15,242 nt of DNA from Burkholderiaceae bacterium (GCA_031276435.1 JAISNB010000179.1:1-15242), one strand, 5' to 3'; counted from the stretch's first letter, positions 1 through 8,169 are shown. Numbers and translations: made by a program. Notes: a model not told the origin generated them from the sequence alone.

Positions 1-1
1 A

Positions 2-259
2 TTCGACATCCTGACGCTCACACGGCCCGCGGCGGCATTTGCTGGCGTGCGCTGCCGCGACGCGGATGACCAGATATTCATCGACCTGGCCGTCGCGCAT
101 CGCGCCAATCTCCTCAGCACAGATGCGCAAATACTGGCGCTGCGCCACCGGCTCGCCAGCCTGGGCGTGGCCGTCGCCAGCGTCTGGATGCCAATGACCC
201 CCACCCATGGGCTTAACGCAACGCGCATTTGCAAACAGCCAAACGGAACAAACAACTGA
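2..259 (+). CDS. PIN-domain protein, C-terminal fragment (start lies left of the window)
   Basis: An open frame runs in from the left edge and ends at the TGA at 257-259, giving about 85 residues. The motif RDADDQIFIDLAVAHRANLL followed by STDAQIL matches the C-terminal half of PIN domains. In these, conserved acidic residues (here the DADD cluster and the later STD aspartate) bind the metal ions of a ribonuclease active site. The fold is known from VapC-type toxins and from the family often labelled 'putative toxin, PIN family'. The N-terminal half and any antitoxin gene would lie outside the window, so I cannot say whether it is a toxin. The last ~25 residues (after VWMP) are not conserved in style and may be a tail. 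A GTG at 47 could be read as a start but would cut off the domain, so I treat the gene as partial. Domain call fairly sure; function inferred. Confidence 0.7.
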   Translation, partial: FDILTLTRPAAAFAGVRCRDADDQIFIDLAVAHRANLLSTDAQILALRHRLASLGVAVASVWMPMTPTHGLNATRICKQPNGTNN

Positions 260-508
260 AAACGCATTCGTTCCAAATCAGCCGGTTTGCCACCAGAATT
301 GTTCCCCCTTGGAGGTGCGAAGGGCGCGCAAGAAAAGGGCACGCGATGGATGACTCAGGCCACGCTTTGGGTGGCCGACAGCGGCCTGCCTGCGGCGCGC
401 GCCAAGGGCAAGTGGCCGCCATGGCGGACAATGCGGGCCGGTTGCGCTTTTAGTCCCGGCAGGGCAAACGCCTTCAAAAACAGACACCCAGCAGCTTCCC
501 AGAACACC
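260..508. other. Structured intergenic region upstream of metN
   Basis: This 249-base gap holds no convincing gene. It has several potential stem-loops: GGCCAC 358-363 with GTGGCC 371-376; GCGGCC 381-386 with GGCCGC 414-419, enclosing TGCC 387-390 with GGCA 407-410; a perfect 12-base palindrome CCGCCATGGCGG at 416-427; and GCCGG 437-441 with CCGGC 456-460. I looked for the core motifs of SAM-I, SAM-II, SAH and cobalamin riboswitches and recognised none. No good sigma-70 promoter stands out; CAGAAT at 294-299 with TTCCAA at 271-276 is the best pair and is weak. The metN leader and promoter should lie here by position. It could also be a dispersed intergenic repeat. Confidence 0.4.
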
Positions 509-1555
509 ATGATCGACATACGCGCCCTGAATTTGAGCTATCCCGGCCCGGCGGGGCCGGTGCAGGCGCTCAGGAACATCCATTTGCATGTGCAGGCGGG
601 TGAGGTTTTCGGCATCATCGGGCGCAGCGGAGCGGGCAAAAGCTCGCTGGTGCGCGCCATCAATTTGCTCAATCGCCCGAGCAGCGGCCATGTGGTGGTG
701 GGCGGGCGCGAGATGACCGCGCTGGACGGTGCGCAATTGCGCGCGGCGCGGCGCGAGATTGGCATGATCTTCCAGCATTTCAATTTGCTCTCGTCGCGCA
801 CGGTGTTTGACAACGTGGCGCTGCCGCTGGAGTTGGCTTGCATGGACAAGGCGGCCATTCGCGCCCGCGTGGAGCCTTTGCTGGATCTGGTGGGGCTGAC
901 GCGCCTGCGCGATCGCTATCCGGCGCAGATCAGCGGCGGGCAAAAGCAGCGCGTGGGCATTGCGCGCGCGCTGGCCAGCAGCCCCAAGGTGCTGCTCTCG
1001 GACGAGGCCACGTCGGCGCTCGATCCCGAGACCACGCGCGCCGTGCTGGCCTTGCTCAAGAAGATCAACCAGGAGTTGAATTTGACCATTGTGCTCATTA
1101 CGCACCAGATGCAGGTGATCAAGCAGGTGGCCGATCGCGTGGCCGTGCTGGACGCGGGCGAGGTTGTCGAGACGGGCCAGGTGCTCGATGTGTTTACCCA
1201 GCCGCAGCACGCCATCACGCGCAGCCTGATTGACGAGATTGCACCGCAGGATTTGCCAGCGAGCGTGCTGGCGCACATTCGTGGCATGCAGGCCGAAGTT
1301 GCCCGCAAGGGGTTGCGCGGCCAGCTTTGGCGGCTGGTGTTCGCGGGCGAGAGCACTTACAGCAGCGCCGTGGCCGATGTGATCAAGCTCTTCAATGTGG
1401 ATGTCAGCATCGTGCACGGCCAGGTCGATGAAATCCAGGGCGTTCCGTTTGGCCTGCTGGCCGTGTTTGTGGCCGGTACGCAAGAGCAGCTTGAAGCGGG
1501 CAAGACGCATTTGCACAATCTGGGCGTCAAGGCGCGGGAGGTCAGCCATGTTTGA
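509..1555 (+). CDS. metN: Methionine ABC transporter, ATP-binding protein MetN
   Basis: This is the ATPase of the MetNIQ importer, which takes up L-methionine (and D-methionine in E. coli) across the inner membrane. The 348-residue product has the full set of ABC motifs: Walker A GRSGAGKSS (38-46), Q-loop Q89, signature ISGGQKQR (141-148), Walker B VLLSDEATSALD (161-172) and switch H199. The C-terminal ~80 residues look like the NIL domain, which in E. coli MetN binds methionine and causes trans-inhibition. Length is close to the 343 of E. coli. I chose the ATG at 509 because MIDIRALNLSY matches the family N-terminus; the frame stays open back to 287 but that extension is not family-like. No clear Shine-Dalgarno precedes it. 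It overlaps metI by 8 bases, implying translational coupling. Confidence 0.95.
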   Translation: MIDIRALNLSYPGPAGPVQALRNIHLHVQAGEVFGIIGRSGAGKSSLVRAINLLNRPSSGHVVVGGREMTALDGAQLRAARREIGMIFQHFNLLSSRTVFDNVALPLELACMDKAAIRARVEPLLDLVGLTRLRDRYPAQISGGQKQRVGIARALASSPKVLLSDEATSALDPETTRAVLALLKKINQELNLTIVLITHQMQVIKQVADRVAVLDAGEVVETGQVLDVFTQPQHAITRSLIDEIAPQDLPASVLAHIRGMQAEVARKGLRGQLWRLVFAGESTYSSAVADVIKLFNVDVSIVHGQVDEIQGVPFGLLAVFVAGTQEQLEAGKTHLHNLGVKAREVSHV

Positions 1556-2213
1556 CAATTTCAGCGCCGCCATGCTGGGCATGTTTGGCACTTCACTGTG
1601 GGAGACCTGCATCATGGTCGGCATCTCTGGCGCGCTGGCCGTGCTGCTGGGCGTGCCCATGGGCGTTTACCTGCGCCTGACCGACCGGGGAGGCGTGCTG
1701 GAAAACGCCTGGGCCAACCGCGTCGTGGGCGGCATCGTCAACGCTGTGCGCTCCACGCCTTTCATCATTCTGATGGTCGCCATCATCCCCTTTACGCGGC
1801 TGATTGTTGGGTCGTCCATTGGCACGGCGGCGGCCATTGTGCCGCTCACCCTGGCCGCCGCGCCCTTCATGGCGCGGCTGGCGGAAACGTCGCTGCGCGA
1901 GGTCGATCAGGGCCTGATCGAAGCGGCGCAATCCATGGGCGCCAGCACCTGGCAAATCGTGCGCAAGGTGCTGCTGCCCGAGGCCATGCCCGGCATTGTG
2001 GCGGGCGTCACCATCACACTGGTCAGCCTGACGGGCTATTCCGCCATGGCGGGCGCCGTGGGCGGTGGTGGTCTGGGCGATCTGGGCATCCGCTACGGCT
2101 ATCAACGCTTTCTGCCCGATGTGATGCTGGCCGTGGTCATCGTGCTCATCGTGTTCGTGCAGGCGCTGCAAAGCCTTGGCGACTGGCTGGTGCGCCGCAT
2201 GAGCCACAAGTAA
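1548..2213 (+). CDS. metI: Methionine ABC transporter, permease MetI
   Basis: This is the membrane subunit of the methionine importer; two copies form the channel and dock on a MetN dimer. The 221-residue product has about five hydrophobic segments (roughly 18-42, 62-88, 92-112, 148-172 and 188-210). It carries the EAA loop EAAQSMGASTWQIVRKVLLP (125-144), the cytoplasmic helix that contacts the ATPase. Size and motif match E. coli MetI (217 residues). The start ATG at 1548 lies inside the end of metN, whose stop is at 1553-1555, so the two are almost certainly translated from one message. A 65-base pyrimidine-rich gap follows before metQ. Nothing is broken or missing. Confidence 0.95.
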   Translation: MFDNFSAAMLGMFGTSLWETCIMVGISGALAVLLGVPMGVYLRLTDRGGVLENAWANRVVGGIVNAVRSTPFIILMVAIIPFTRLIVGSSIGTAAAIVPLTLAAAPFMARLAETSLREVDQGLIEAAQSMGASTWQIVRKVLLPEAMPGIVAGVTITLVSLTGYSAMAGAVGGGGLGDLGIRYGYQRFLPDVMLAVVIVLIVFVQALQSLGDWLVRRMSHK

Positions 2214-2278
2214 GCTTTTTCTTCCCCCCGCGCGTGCAATGCGCATTTCACAATTCACTGAACCCAAGGACATTCATC

Positions 2279-3079
<801 letters not shown>

Positions 3080-3182
3080 GTTCTTCTTTGACCCCATTGC
3101 GCGGCGCCGCTCGGGCGAAGCGAAGCCCGCCAGAACAAAGGGGTGCGGCGCGTGCGTGGGCTTCTCGCGTGGACGCACTGCG
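3080..3182. other. Convergent intergenic region between metQ and lipA; possible terminator region
   Basis: Transcripts of the met and lip clusters meet head-on here, so termination for both would be expected within 103 bases. I see small hairpins rather than one classical terminator: CGGGC 3112-3116 with GCCCG 3125-3129 (loop GAAGCGAA), and GTGCGT 3152-3157 with ACGCAC 3173-3178. ACCCC 3091-3095 could pair with GGGGT 3140-3144, enclosing the first of these. No stem is followed by a clean U-run on either strand, so termination may be Rho-dependent or use imperfect hairpins. Confidence 0.3.
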
Positions 3183-4214
3183 TCAAATGACGTTGCGCGC
3201 TTGCTGATCGGCGTGGTAGCTCGATCGCACCAGCGCGCCGATGGCCGCATGCCTGAAGCCCATTTTGCGGGCTTCTTCCTCGAACATTTTGAATGTGTCG
3301 GGGTGTACGTAGCGCAGTACGGGCAGGTGGCTGCCGCTGGGGGCAAGGTATTGGCCGATGGTGAGCATGTCCACGCCATGCGCGCGCATGTCGCGCATGA
3401 CTTGCAGGATTTCTTCGTCGGTTTCGCCCAAGCCAACCATGAGGCCGCTTTTGGTGGGCACGTGCGGGCAGCGGGTTTTGAATTTTTTGAGCAGGGCAAG
3501 GCTGAATTGGTAGTCGGCGCCGGGGCGCGCCTGCTTGTACAGGCGCGGTACGGTTTCGAGGTTGTGGTTCATGATGTCGGGCGGCGTCGATTGCAGGATG
3601 TCGAGCGCGCGCTCGTCGCGGCCACGGAAGTCGGGCGTGAGGATTTCGATGCGTGTGGCGGGCGATTTTTCGCGCGCGGCGCGGATGCAGTCCACGAAGT
3701 GCTGGCTGCCGCCGTCGCGCAGGTCGTCGCGGTCGACGCTGGTGATGACCACGTATTGCAGTTTGAGTTGCGCGATGGTGTTGGCCAGGTTGGCTGGCTC
3801 TTGCGCATCCAGCGGGTCGGGTCTGCCATGGCCGACATCGCAAAAAGGGCAGCGCCGCGTGCATTTGTCGCCCATGATCATGAAGGTGGCAGTGCCGTGG
3901 CCAAAGCATTCGCCAATGTTGGGGCAACTGGCTTCTTCGCAGACGGTGACGAGCCTGTTTTGGCGCAGGATGTTCTTGATTTCGATGAATCGCTTGCTGG
4001 AGCCGCCAGCCTTGACGCGGATCCATTCGGGTTTTTTGAGGGGCGGTCCGCCCGGTTGTACTTTGACGGGGATGCGGGCGAGTTTGGCGGCGGCTTTTTG
4101 TTTGGCCGTGGGGTCGTAGGCGTGCGCGGGTTGGGGTGTGCGCACTGCGGGCGCGCTGGGGCCGGGTGCGGTGGCGGATGGCGCGGGGCCGTTGTTTTGG
4201 GTGTTCGTGGACAT
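3183..4214 (-). CDS. lipA: Lipoyl synthase LipA (radical SAM)
   Basis: LipA inserts two sulfur atoms into octanoyl groups attached to lipoyl-domain proteins (pyruvate and 2-oxoglutarate dehydrogenases, glycine cleavage H protein), using SAM and two [4Fe-4S] clusters. In the 343-residue product, C92, C97 and C103 (CEEASCPNIGEC) form the auxiliary-cluster motif CX4CX5C. C118, C122 and C125 (CTRRCPFC) form the radical SAM motif CX3CX2C. The C-terminal RSSYHA (330-335) holds the conserved serine that ligates the auxiliary cluster in known structures. The first ~35 residues are a Pro/Ala/Ser-rich tail not seen in the shorter E. coli protein (321 residues). The start at 4214 is the first ATG after the lipB stop; a slightly later start cannot be excluded. 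The gene follows lipB by 44 bases and ends the cluster. Confidence 0.95.
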   Translation of the reverse strand: MSTNTQNNGPAPSATAPGPSAPAVRTPQPAHAYDPTAKQKAAAKLARIPVKVQPGGPPLKKPEWIRVKAGGSSKRFIEIKNILRQNRLVTVCEEASCPNIGECFGHGTATFMIMGDKCTRRCPFCDVGHGRPDPLDAQEPANLANTIAQLKLQYVVITSVDRDDLRDGGSQHFVDCIRAAREKSPATRIEILTPDFRGRDERALDILQSTPPDIMNHNLETVPRLYKQARPGADYQFSLALLKKFKTRCPHVPTKSGLMVGLGETDEEILQVMRDMRAHGVDMLTIGQYLAPSGSHLPVLRYVHPDTFKMFEEEARKMGFRHAAIGALVRSSYHADQQARNVI

Positions 4215-4258
4215 GCGGTTGGGTTGGAGCTGGCTGCTGCAGGCCGGTTGGCGGCGCT

Positions 4259-4951
4259 TCAGGTTCTGAGCAGGCGTTGCAGGTGCCAAGCCAGCAGTTG
4301 GGCGACGTGGAGCAGGCCCGCCTGGACGCCAATTGTAGAAAGGTCCACGGTTTGCAAGCCCGCGTAGCCGCAAGGGTTGATGCGCTGGTAGGGTTGCAGG
4401 TCCATGGCGACGTTGAGCGCCACGCCGTGGCGGGTGCGGTGGTTGCTGACTTTGATGCCCAGTGCGGCGATTTTGCCCAGGCCGGAGAAGTCGGGTTGCG
4501 GTTTGGGCGCGCCGGGGACGCGGCGCGCGGGTTTTTGCGGCAGCGCGGCGTGTCCGAAAGGGTCTTGCAGCCGCACGTAGATGCCGGGGGCGCCGGCTAC
4601 GCGGTGGCCGGTGACGCCCAGATCGGCCAGTGTGCGCAGGACGGCTTCTTCGAGCCGGTACACGTATTCCTTGACGAAGTAGCCGCGCGTTTTCAGGTCG
4701 ATCAGCGGGTAGGCCACTACTTGTCCGGGGCCGTGGTAGGTGACTTGCCCGCCGCGGTCGGTTTGTACGACGGGGATGTCGCCCGGCGCCAGCAGGTGTT
4801 CGGGTTTGCCCGCCAGGCCAAGGGTGAATACGGGCGGGTGTTGGCAAAGCCAGAGTTGTTCCTGGAAATCGGCGGGGCTGGCGGCAGTGAGCGCCTGCAT
4901 GCGCTGGAGGGTGACCAGGTAGTCGGCGCGATCCAGCCAGAGGGTTTCCAT
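4259..4951 (-). CDS. lipB: Octanoyltransferase LipB
   Basis: LipB transfers octanoate from acyl carrier protein to a lysine on lipoyl domains, making the substrate for LipA. The 230-residue product shows the family signature RGGQVTYHGPGQ (66-77), GKIAALGIKV with the catalytic lysine at about K160, HGVALNV (175-181), and INPCGY with the catalytic cysteine C194. The 34-residue spacing of Lys and Cys is the same as in E. coli (K135/C169). Between GIYV (123-126) and F155 lies a Pro/Arg-rich insert that makes the protein longer than E. coli LipB (213 residues); it precedes the catalytic lysine and probably forms a surface loop. The start at 4951 gives METLWLDRADY, typical for the family. The gene lies 22 bases after the DUF493 gene and 44 before lipA. 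Confidence 0.95.
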   Translation of the reverse strand: METLWLDRADYLVTLQRMQALTAASPADFQEQLWLCQHPPVFTLGLAGKPEHLLAPGDIPVVQTDRGGQVTYHGPGQVVAYPLIDLKTRGYFVKEYVYRLEEAVLRTLADLGVTGHRVAGAPGIYVRLQDPFGHAALPQKPARRVPGAPKPQPDFSGLGKIAALGIKVSNHRTRHGVALNVAMDLQPYQRINPCGYAGLQTVDLSTIGVQAGLLHVAQLLAWHLQRLLRT

Positions 4952-4973
4952 GGTGTGCGACGCGCTGGTGCGA

Positions 4974-5294
4974 TCAGAGGACGACTTTGACCATGGGGTG
5001 GCTGGTCAAGGCGCGGTAGAGGTTGTCGAGTTGCTCGCGGCTGGTGGCGGTGACGGTGATGGTCAGGCCCAGGTAGTTGCCTTTGCCGCTTGCGCGCAGT
5101 TCGATGGTGGCGGCGTCAAAGGCGGGGTCGAATTGCCGCGCCACTTGCGCGATGGCGTGCACAAAGCCATCTTGCCGCGCGCCCATGACTTTGATGGGAA
5201 ACGCACAGGGGTACTGGATGGGCGATTGGCCATCCGGGCGCGCGGGGCCGGGCGCGCCCACAGGGGTGGCGGTGGTGCCGGGTTTGCTGGTCAT
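4974..5294 (-). CDS. DUF493 / YbeD-family protein (UPF0250)
   Basis: This is a 106-residue protein of the DUF493 (YbeD) family, whose members are small alpha-beta proteins resembling ACT-type regulatory domains. Recognisable parts are YPCAFPIKVMG (28-38), the central RASGKGNYLGLTITVTATS and the C-terminal REQLDNLYRALTSHPMVKVVL. The first ~25 residues are Gly/Pro/Thr-rich and look disordered. In E. coli ybeD is also next to lipB, so the neighbourhood is conserved, but the biochemical role is not established; a regulatory role in lipoylation is only suggested by position. The ATG at 5292-5294 overlaps the stop of the upstream aminotransferase gene in an ATGA arrangement, implying coupled translation. 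I leave the symbol blank because ybeD is an E. coli name. Confidence 0.88.
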   Translation of the reverse strand: MTSKPGTTATPVGAPGPARPDGQSPIQYPCAFPIKVMGARQDGFVHAIAQVARQFDPAFDAATIELRASGKGNYLGLTITVTATSREQLDNLYRALTSHPMVKVVL

Positions 5295-6199
5295 GCCGGG
5301 GTTTGCTCCTTGGCTTGTTGATAGGCGGCGTAGATTTTCTGGTAGACGGGGCCGGGCTGGCCGCTGCCGACCGGCCTGCCGTCGAGGCGGGTGACGGGCA
5401 GCACTTCCTTGACGGACGAGGACAGCAGCAGCTCGTCGGCGGCGAGAACTTCGGCGCGCGGTATGCGGCGCAGCGCGAACGGGATGCTGGCGGCGCGGCA
5501 GATTTCCTCGATGAGGCCGTAGCGAATGCCTTCGAGCACCAGATTGTCTTTGGGTGGCCCCATGACTTTGCCGTCCTTGACCACCCAGACGTTGCTGGCC
5601 GCGGCTTCACTGAGAAAGCCGTCACGAAACAGGATGGTTTCAACCGCGCCAGCGTCGGCGCTGATTTGGCGCGCGAACACCGCGCCGAGCAGGCTGATGG
5701 ATTTGATGTGCGCTTTTTTCCAGCGGAAGTCGTCCGCCGTCACGCAGGCCACGCCTGCGGCGCGTTGCCCCGCGCAAGGCGCTTGCATGGGCAGGCAGGT
5801 GGCAAACACGGTGGGTGTCAGGCCAGGCAGCATGACGTGTTCGCGCAGCGCGACGCCGCGCGTAATCTGCAAGTAGTAGAACCAGTCGGGCGTGGTTGCC
5901 GCTTCAGGGTGGGCGGCAATCAGATCGAGCGCGATCTGTTTCCATTCGGCGCGGGTGTGCGGATTTTCGATGCGCACTTCTTCCAGGCTGCGCTCCAGGC
6001 GCGCCATGTGTTGCTCGAAGCGAAACAGGCGCGGCGCCTGGCCCGGGCGGCCGCCATAGACGGGGATGCCTTCGTACACGCCATCGCCAAAGATGAAGCC
6101 GCGATCCAGCGCAGAGACGCGGGCCTTGTCCAGCGTGGTGATTGCGCCGTTCAGGTGGCAGGGCAGGGCTGGAAGATGCGATGAAAAGTCAGTGGACAT
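5291..6199 (-). CDS. Class IV PLP-dependent aminotransferase (D-amino-acid aminotransferase-like)
   Basis: The 302-residue product has the fold-type IV PLP enzyme pattern: LDRGFIFGDGVYEGIPVYGG (31-50), the region RLFRFEQHMARLERSL, the PLP lysine K166 in HIKSISLL, and GFLSEAAASNVWVV with the conserved glutamate E198. The IKSISLL context resembles D-alanine aminotransferases (IKS-N-LL) more than branched-chain enzymes, so transfer of amino groups between D-amino acids and 2-oxoacids is the best guess; aminodeoxychorismate lyase or BCAT-like activity is possible. I chose the ATG at 6199 (MSTDFSSHLPALPCHLNGAI). An upstream in-frame TTG at 6265 would add 22 residues but the extension is not family-like; neither start has a strong Shine-Dalgarno. 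It is first in the cluster with DUF493, lipB and lipA and is divergent from atpI. Confidence 0.87.
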   Translation of the reverse strand: MSTDFSSHLPALPCHLNGAITTLDKARVSALDRGFIFGDGVYEGIPVYGGRPGQAPRLFRFEQHMARLERSLEEVRIENPHTRAEWKQIALDLIAAHPEAATTPDWFYYLQITRGVALREHVMLPGLTPTVFATCLPMQAPCAGQRAAGVACVTADDFRWKKAHIKSISLLGAVFARQISADAGAVETILFRDGFLSEAAASNVWVVKDGKVMGPPKDNLVLEGIRYGLIEEICRAASIPFALRRIPRAEVLAADELLLSSSVKEVLPVTRLDGRPVGSGQPGPVYQKIYAAYQQAKEQTPA

Positions 6200-6360
6200 G
6201 TGTTGGAGCCAGCCGCGCTTTGCCGACGGGCCAGAAAGAAGGACGAAGCAGCCATTTTGAATCAATGCGCCGCCGGGCGCGAAAGACGCGGGGGGTTCTG
6301 CGTATAATCGCCAAGCTTTGCGGAGAGTTGCCTTAGCGTGTAAGCGCGGCGCCAGTTGGA
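6200..6360. other. Divergent intergenic region between the lip cluster and the atp operon
   Basis: Both operons should be transcribed outward from these 161 bases. On the plus strand there is a strong -10 element (listed separately). GCGCC 6267-6271 with GGCGC 6276-6280 forms a short hairpin or possible operator just upstream of it. On the minus strand I see no convincing promoter for the aminotransferase gene; ATTTTG/CAAAAT near 6253-6258 is the only AT-rich patch that could act as a -10 in that direction. No regulator binding site was recognised. Confidence 0.4.
6303..6308 (+). promoter_or_regulatory. Probable sigma-70 -10 element for the atp operon
   Basis: A perfect consensus TATAAT lies 52 bases upstream of the atpI start, in the context CTGCGTATAATCGCC. 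No good TTGACA-like -35 sits 16-18 bases upstream; that stretch is GC-rich (around 6280-6286). A TG two bases before the hexamer is close to, but not exactly, an extended -10. A transcription start near 6315 would give a leader of about 45 bases. Placement, strand and strength of the hexamer make it the likely atp promoter; this is not experimentally shown. Confidence 0.6.
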
Positions 6361-6915
6361 ATGACGAGAATCACACCCCAGACGGCACGCACATCGCCCA
6401 GGCGGCTTTCAGGCTGGCAGGACACCGACGAGGCCTGGGAGAATGACTCCCGGCCGCCGCTGACGACGGAGCAGGCGCGCCAATGGCGCGCGCGGCATCC
6501 CCAGTTGCCGGTTGCTCGCGTGCTGCTCATGCAGGCGGCAACCGGGTGTGTGGTTGCGGCGCTGGCTTGGGGGCTGACGCGCAGCGCCACAGTCGGGTGC
6601 TCTGCCGTGTATGGGGCGCTGGTCAGTGTGGTGCCAACCGCGCTGGCCGCAAGAGGGACAGCCCGCTGGGCAGCGCCTGGTTTTCCGCCAGGGGCCGCGC
6701 TGGCCGGGTTTTTGTTGTGGGAACTGGTCAAACTGGTTTTGGCCGTGGGGATGCTGGTGGCAGCCCCGAGGATTCTGGGAACGCCAAGCTGGCCAGTGTT
6801 GCTGATCAGTCTGGCGCTGACAATCAAGGTGTACTGGGTAGGCATGCTGCTTGCACACAGTATGAGGTCTGGACAAGAACGAGCGCAGAAGAAAGTAGAG
6901 ACAAATGGCTGTTGA
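6361..6915 (+). CDS. atpI: ATP synthase subunit I (AtpI)
   Basis: AtpI is the small membrane protein at the head of many atp operons; it helps assemble the c-ring and is not part of the final enzyme. The 184-residue product has a charged N-terminal part of about 50 residues (QDTDEAWEN, PPLTTEQARQWRARHPQLP). Four hydrophobic segments follow at roughly 52-72, 77-96, 108-136 and 143-165, matching the usual four-helix layout. The family is poorly conserved, so the call rests on topology and position directly before atpB. The N-terminal extension makes it longer than E. coli AtpI (~126 residues). The ATG at 6361 has only a weak GTTGGA ahead of it. The gene overlaps atpB by 11 bases. Confidence 0.87.
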   Translation: MTRITPQTARTSPRRLSGWQDTDEAWENDSRPPLTTEQARQWRARHPQLPVARVLLMQAATGCVVAALAWGLTRSATVGCSAVYGALVSVVPTALAARGTARWAAPGFPPGAALAGFLLWELVKLVLAVGMLVAAPRILGTPSWPVLLISLALTIKVYWVGMLLAHSMRSGQERAQKKVETNGC

Positions 6916-7792
6916 ACAAGCTGCCGGGCAAGGGCCTACCGCGGGTGAGTACATCGTTCACCACCTGACGCATTTGCAAAACCAGACGCCCAAGGGTGTT
7001 TTCGATCTGTCCGTTTTCAATCTGGATTCGCTGTTTTTTTCCATCTCGCTGGGCGTTGTGGCTTGCTGGCTGCTCTGGCTCGGGGCGCGCAAGGCCACCT
7101 CTGGCGCGCCTGGGCGCTTTCAGGCGGCGGTGGAGATTCTGGTGGAAATGGTGGACAACCAGGCCAAGGGCATCGTCCACAACGCCAACAGCCGCAAGTT
7201 TGTCGCGCCCTTGGCGCTGACGGTGTTTGTCTGGATTTTCCTGATGAACGCCATGGACTTGCTGCCCGTTGATCTGCTGCCCTGGATCTGGGAGCGCATC
7301 TACGGCGCCGCGGGTGGCGATCCGCACCATGCCTATTTGCGCGTGGTGGCTCCGGCCGATCTTTCCGTCAGCCTGGGCATGTCCCTGGCCGTGCTGCTGA
7401 TTTCGCTGTACTACAACGTCAAGATCAAGAGCGCGCGCGGCTGGGTGCACGAGCTGTTCACGGCCCCGTTTGGCACCAGCAAGAATCCGCTGGCCGCCTT
7501 TGTTCTGGGCGCGGTGAACTTTGCCATGCAAATGGTGGAATTCATTGCCAAAACCGTTTCGCATGGCATGCGGCTGTTTGGCAACATGTATGCTGGCGAA
7601 CTGATCTTCTTGCTCATTGCCCTGATGGGCGGCGCGTTTTCGCTGTCGGGCACGGGCATTGCCCTGGCCGCGGGTCACATCATCGCTGGCACGGCCTGGG
7701 CCATCTTCCACATCCTGATCATCACGCTGCAAGCCTTCATCTTCATGATGCTGACGCTGATTTACGTGGGGCAGGCGCACGACGCGCACTGA
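6905..7792 (+). CDS. atpB: F1Fo ATP synthase subunit a
   Basis: Subunit a forms the two proton half-channels beside the rotating c-ring in the inner membrane. The 295-residue product keeps the essential arginine, R223, in SHGMRLFGNMYAGEL (219-233), equivalent to E. coli aR210. Other landmarks are VWIFLMNAMDLLPVDLLP (109-126), the long hydrophilic loop after it, and the final helices ending IFMMLTLIYVGQAHDAH. Five to six transmembrane segments are visible. The ATG at 6905 lies inside the end of atpI, so the two are probably coupled; the preceding AGAAAGTAGAG is a modest ribosome site. An 80-base gap separates it from atpE. Confidence 0.97.
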   Translation: MAVEQAAGQGPTAGEYIVHHLTHLQNQTPKGVFDLSVFNLDSLFFSISLGVVACWLLWLGARKATSGAPGRFQAAVEILVEMVDNQAKGIVHNANSRKFVAPLALTVFVWIFLMNAMDLLPVDLLPWIWERIYGAAGGDPHHAYLRVVAPADLSVSLGMSLAVLLISLYYNVKIKSARGWVHELFTAPFGTSKNPLAAFVLGAVNFAMQMVEFIAKTVSHGMRLFGNMYAGELIFLLIALMGGAFSLSGTGIALAAGHIIAGTAWAIFHILIITLQAFIFMMLTLIYVGQAHDAH

Positions 7793-7872
7793 TGCGCGGT
7801 GTCCGCTCTTTGTCGCTTGCCAAACCGATTGTTTTCTTTTCGTCAACCAACCAAGTCCTCTAGGAGTCATTT

Positions 7873-8136
7873 ATGGAAGTCATCAGCTTTGTCGCTTTGG
7901 CCGCTGGCCTGATCATCGGCCTGGGCGCTGTCGGCGCGTGTATCGGCATCGGCATCATGGGCAGCAAATACCTTGAGTCGGCGGCGCGCCAGCCCGAACT
8001 GATGGGCGAGTTGCAAACCAAGATGTTTTTGCTGGCTGGTCTGATTGACGCGGCCTTCATCATCGGCACCGGCGTGGCCTTGTGGTTCGCCACAGCCAAC
8101 CCGTTTCTGGCCCAAATCGCCAACCTGCCAAAGTGA
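7873..8136 (+). CDS. atpE: F1Fo ATP synthase subunit c
   Basis: This is the 87-residue proteolipid whose oligomer forms the rotor ring. Two helices are joined by the polar loop ARQPE (38-42). The first carries the glycine-rich packing motif GLGAVGACIGIGIMG (16-30) and the second has the ion-binding carboxylate D59 in AGLIDAAFIIGTG. An aspartate, without the extra polar ligands typical of sodium-type rings, suggests proton coupling (inference from family patterns). The ribosome site TAGGAG at 7861-7866, six bases before the ATG, is the strongest in the operon. That fits the need for many c copies per enzyme. A long stem-loop follows in the 139-base gap to atpF. Confidence 0.97.
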   Translation: MEVISFVALAAGLIIGLGAVGACIGIGIMGSKYLESAARQPELMGELQTKMFLLAGLIDAAFIIGTGVALWFATANPFLAQIANLPK

Positions 8137-8169
8137 CAGGCGTGCGGGTTCCGGCTTCGACCGGGCGCT

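Noticed and set aside
260..508. SAM, SAH or cobalamin riboswitch upstream of metN
   Set aside because: None of the conserved core sequences I know for these classes is present; the stems alone are not enough to name a class.
3156..4367. A 403-residue plus-strand open frame opposite lipA
   Set aside because: The minus strand encodes LipA with all cluster cysteines; the opposite frame has no family features and results from codon bias.
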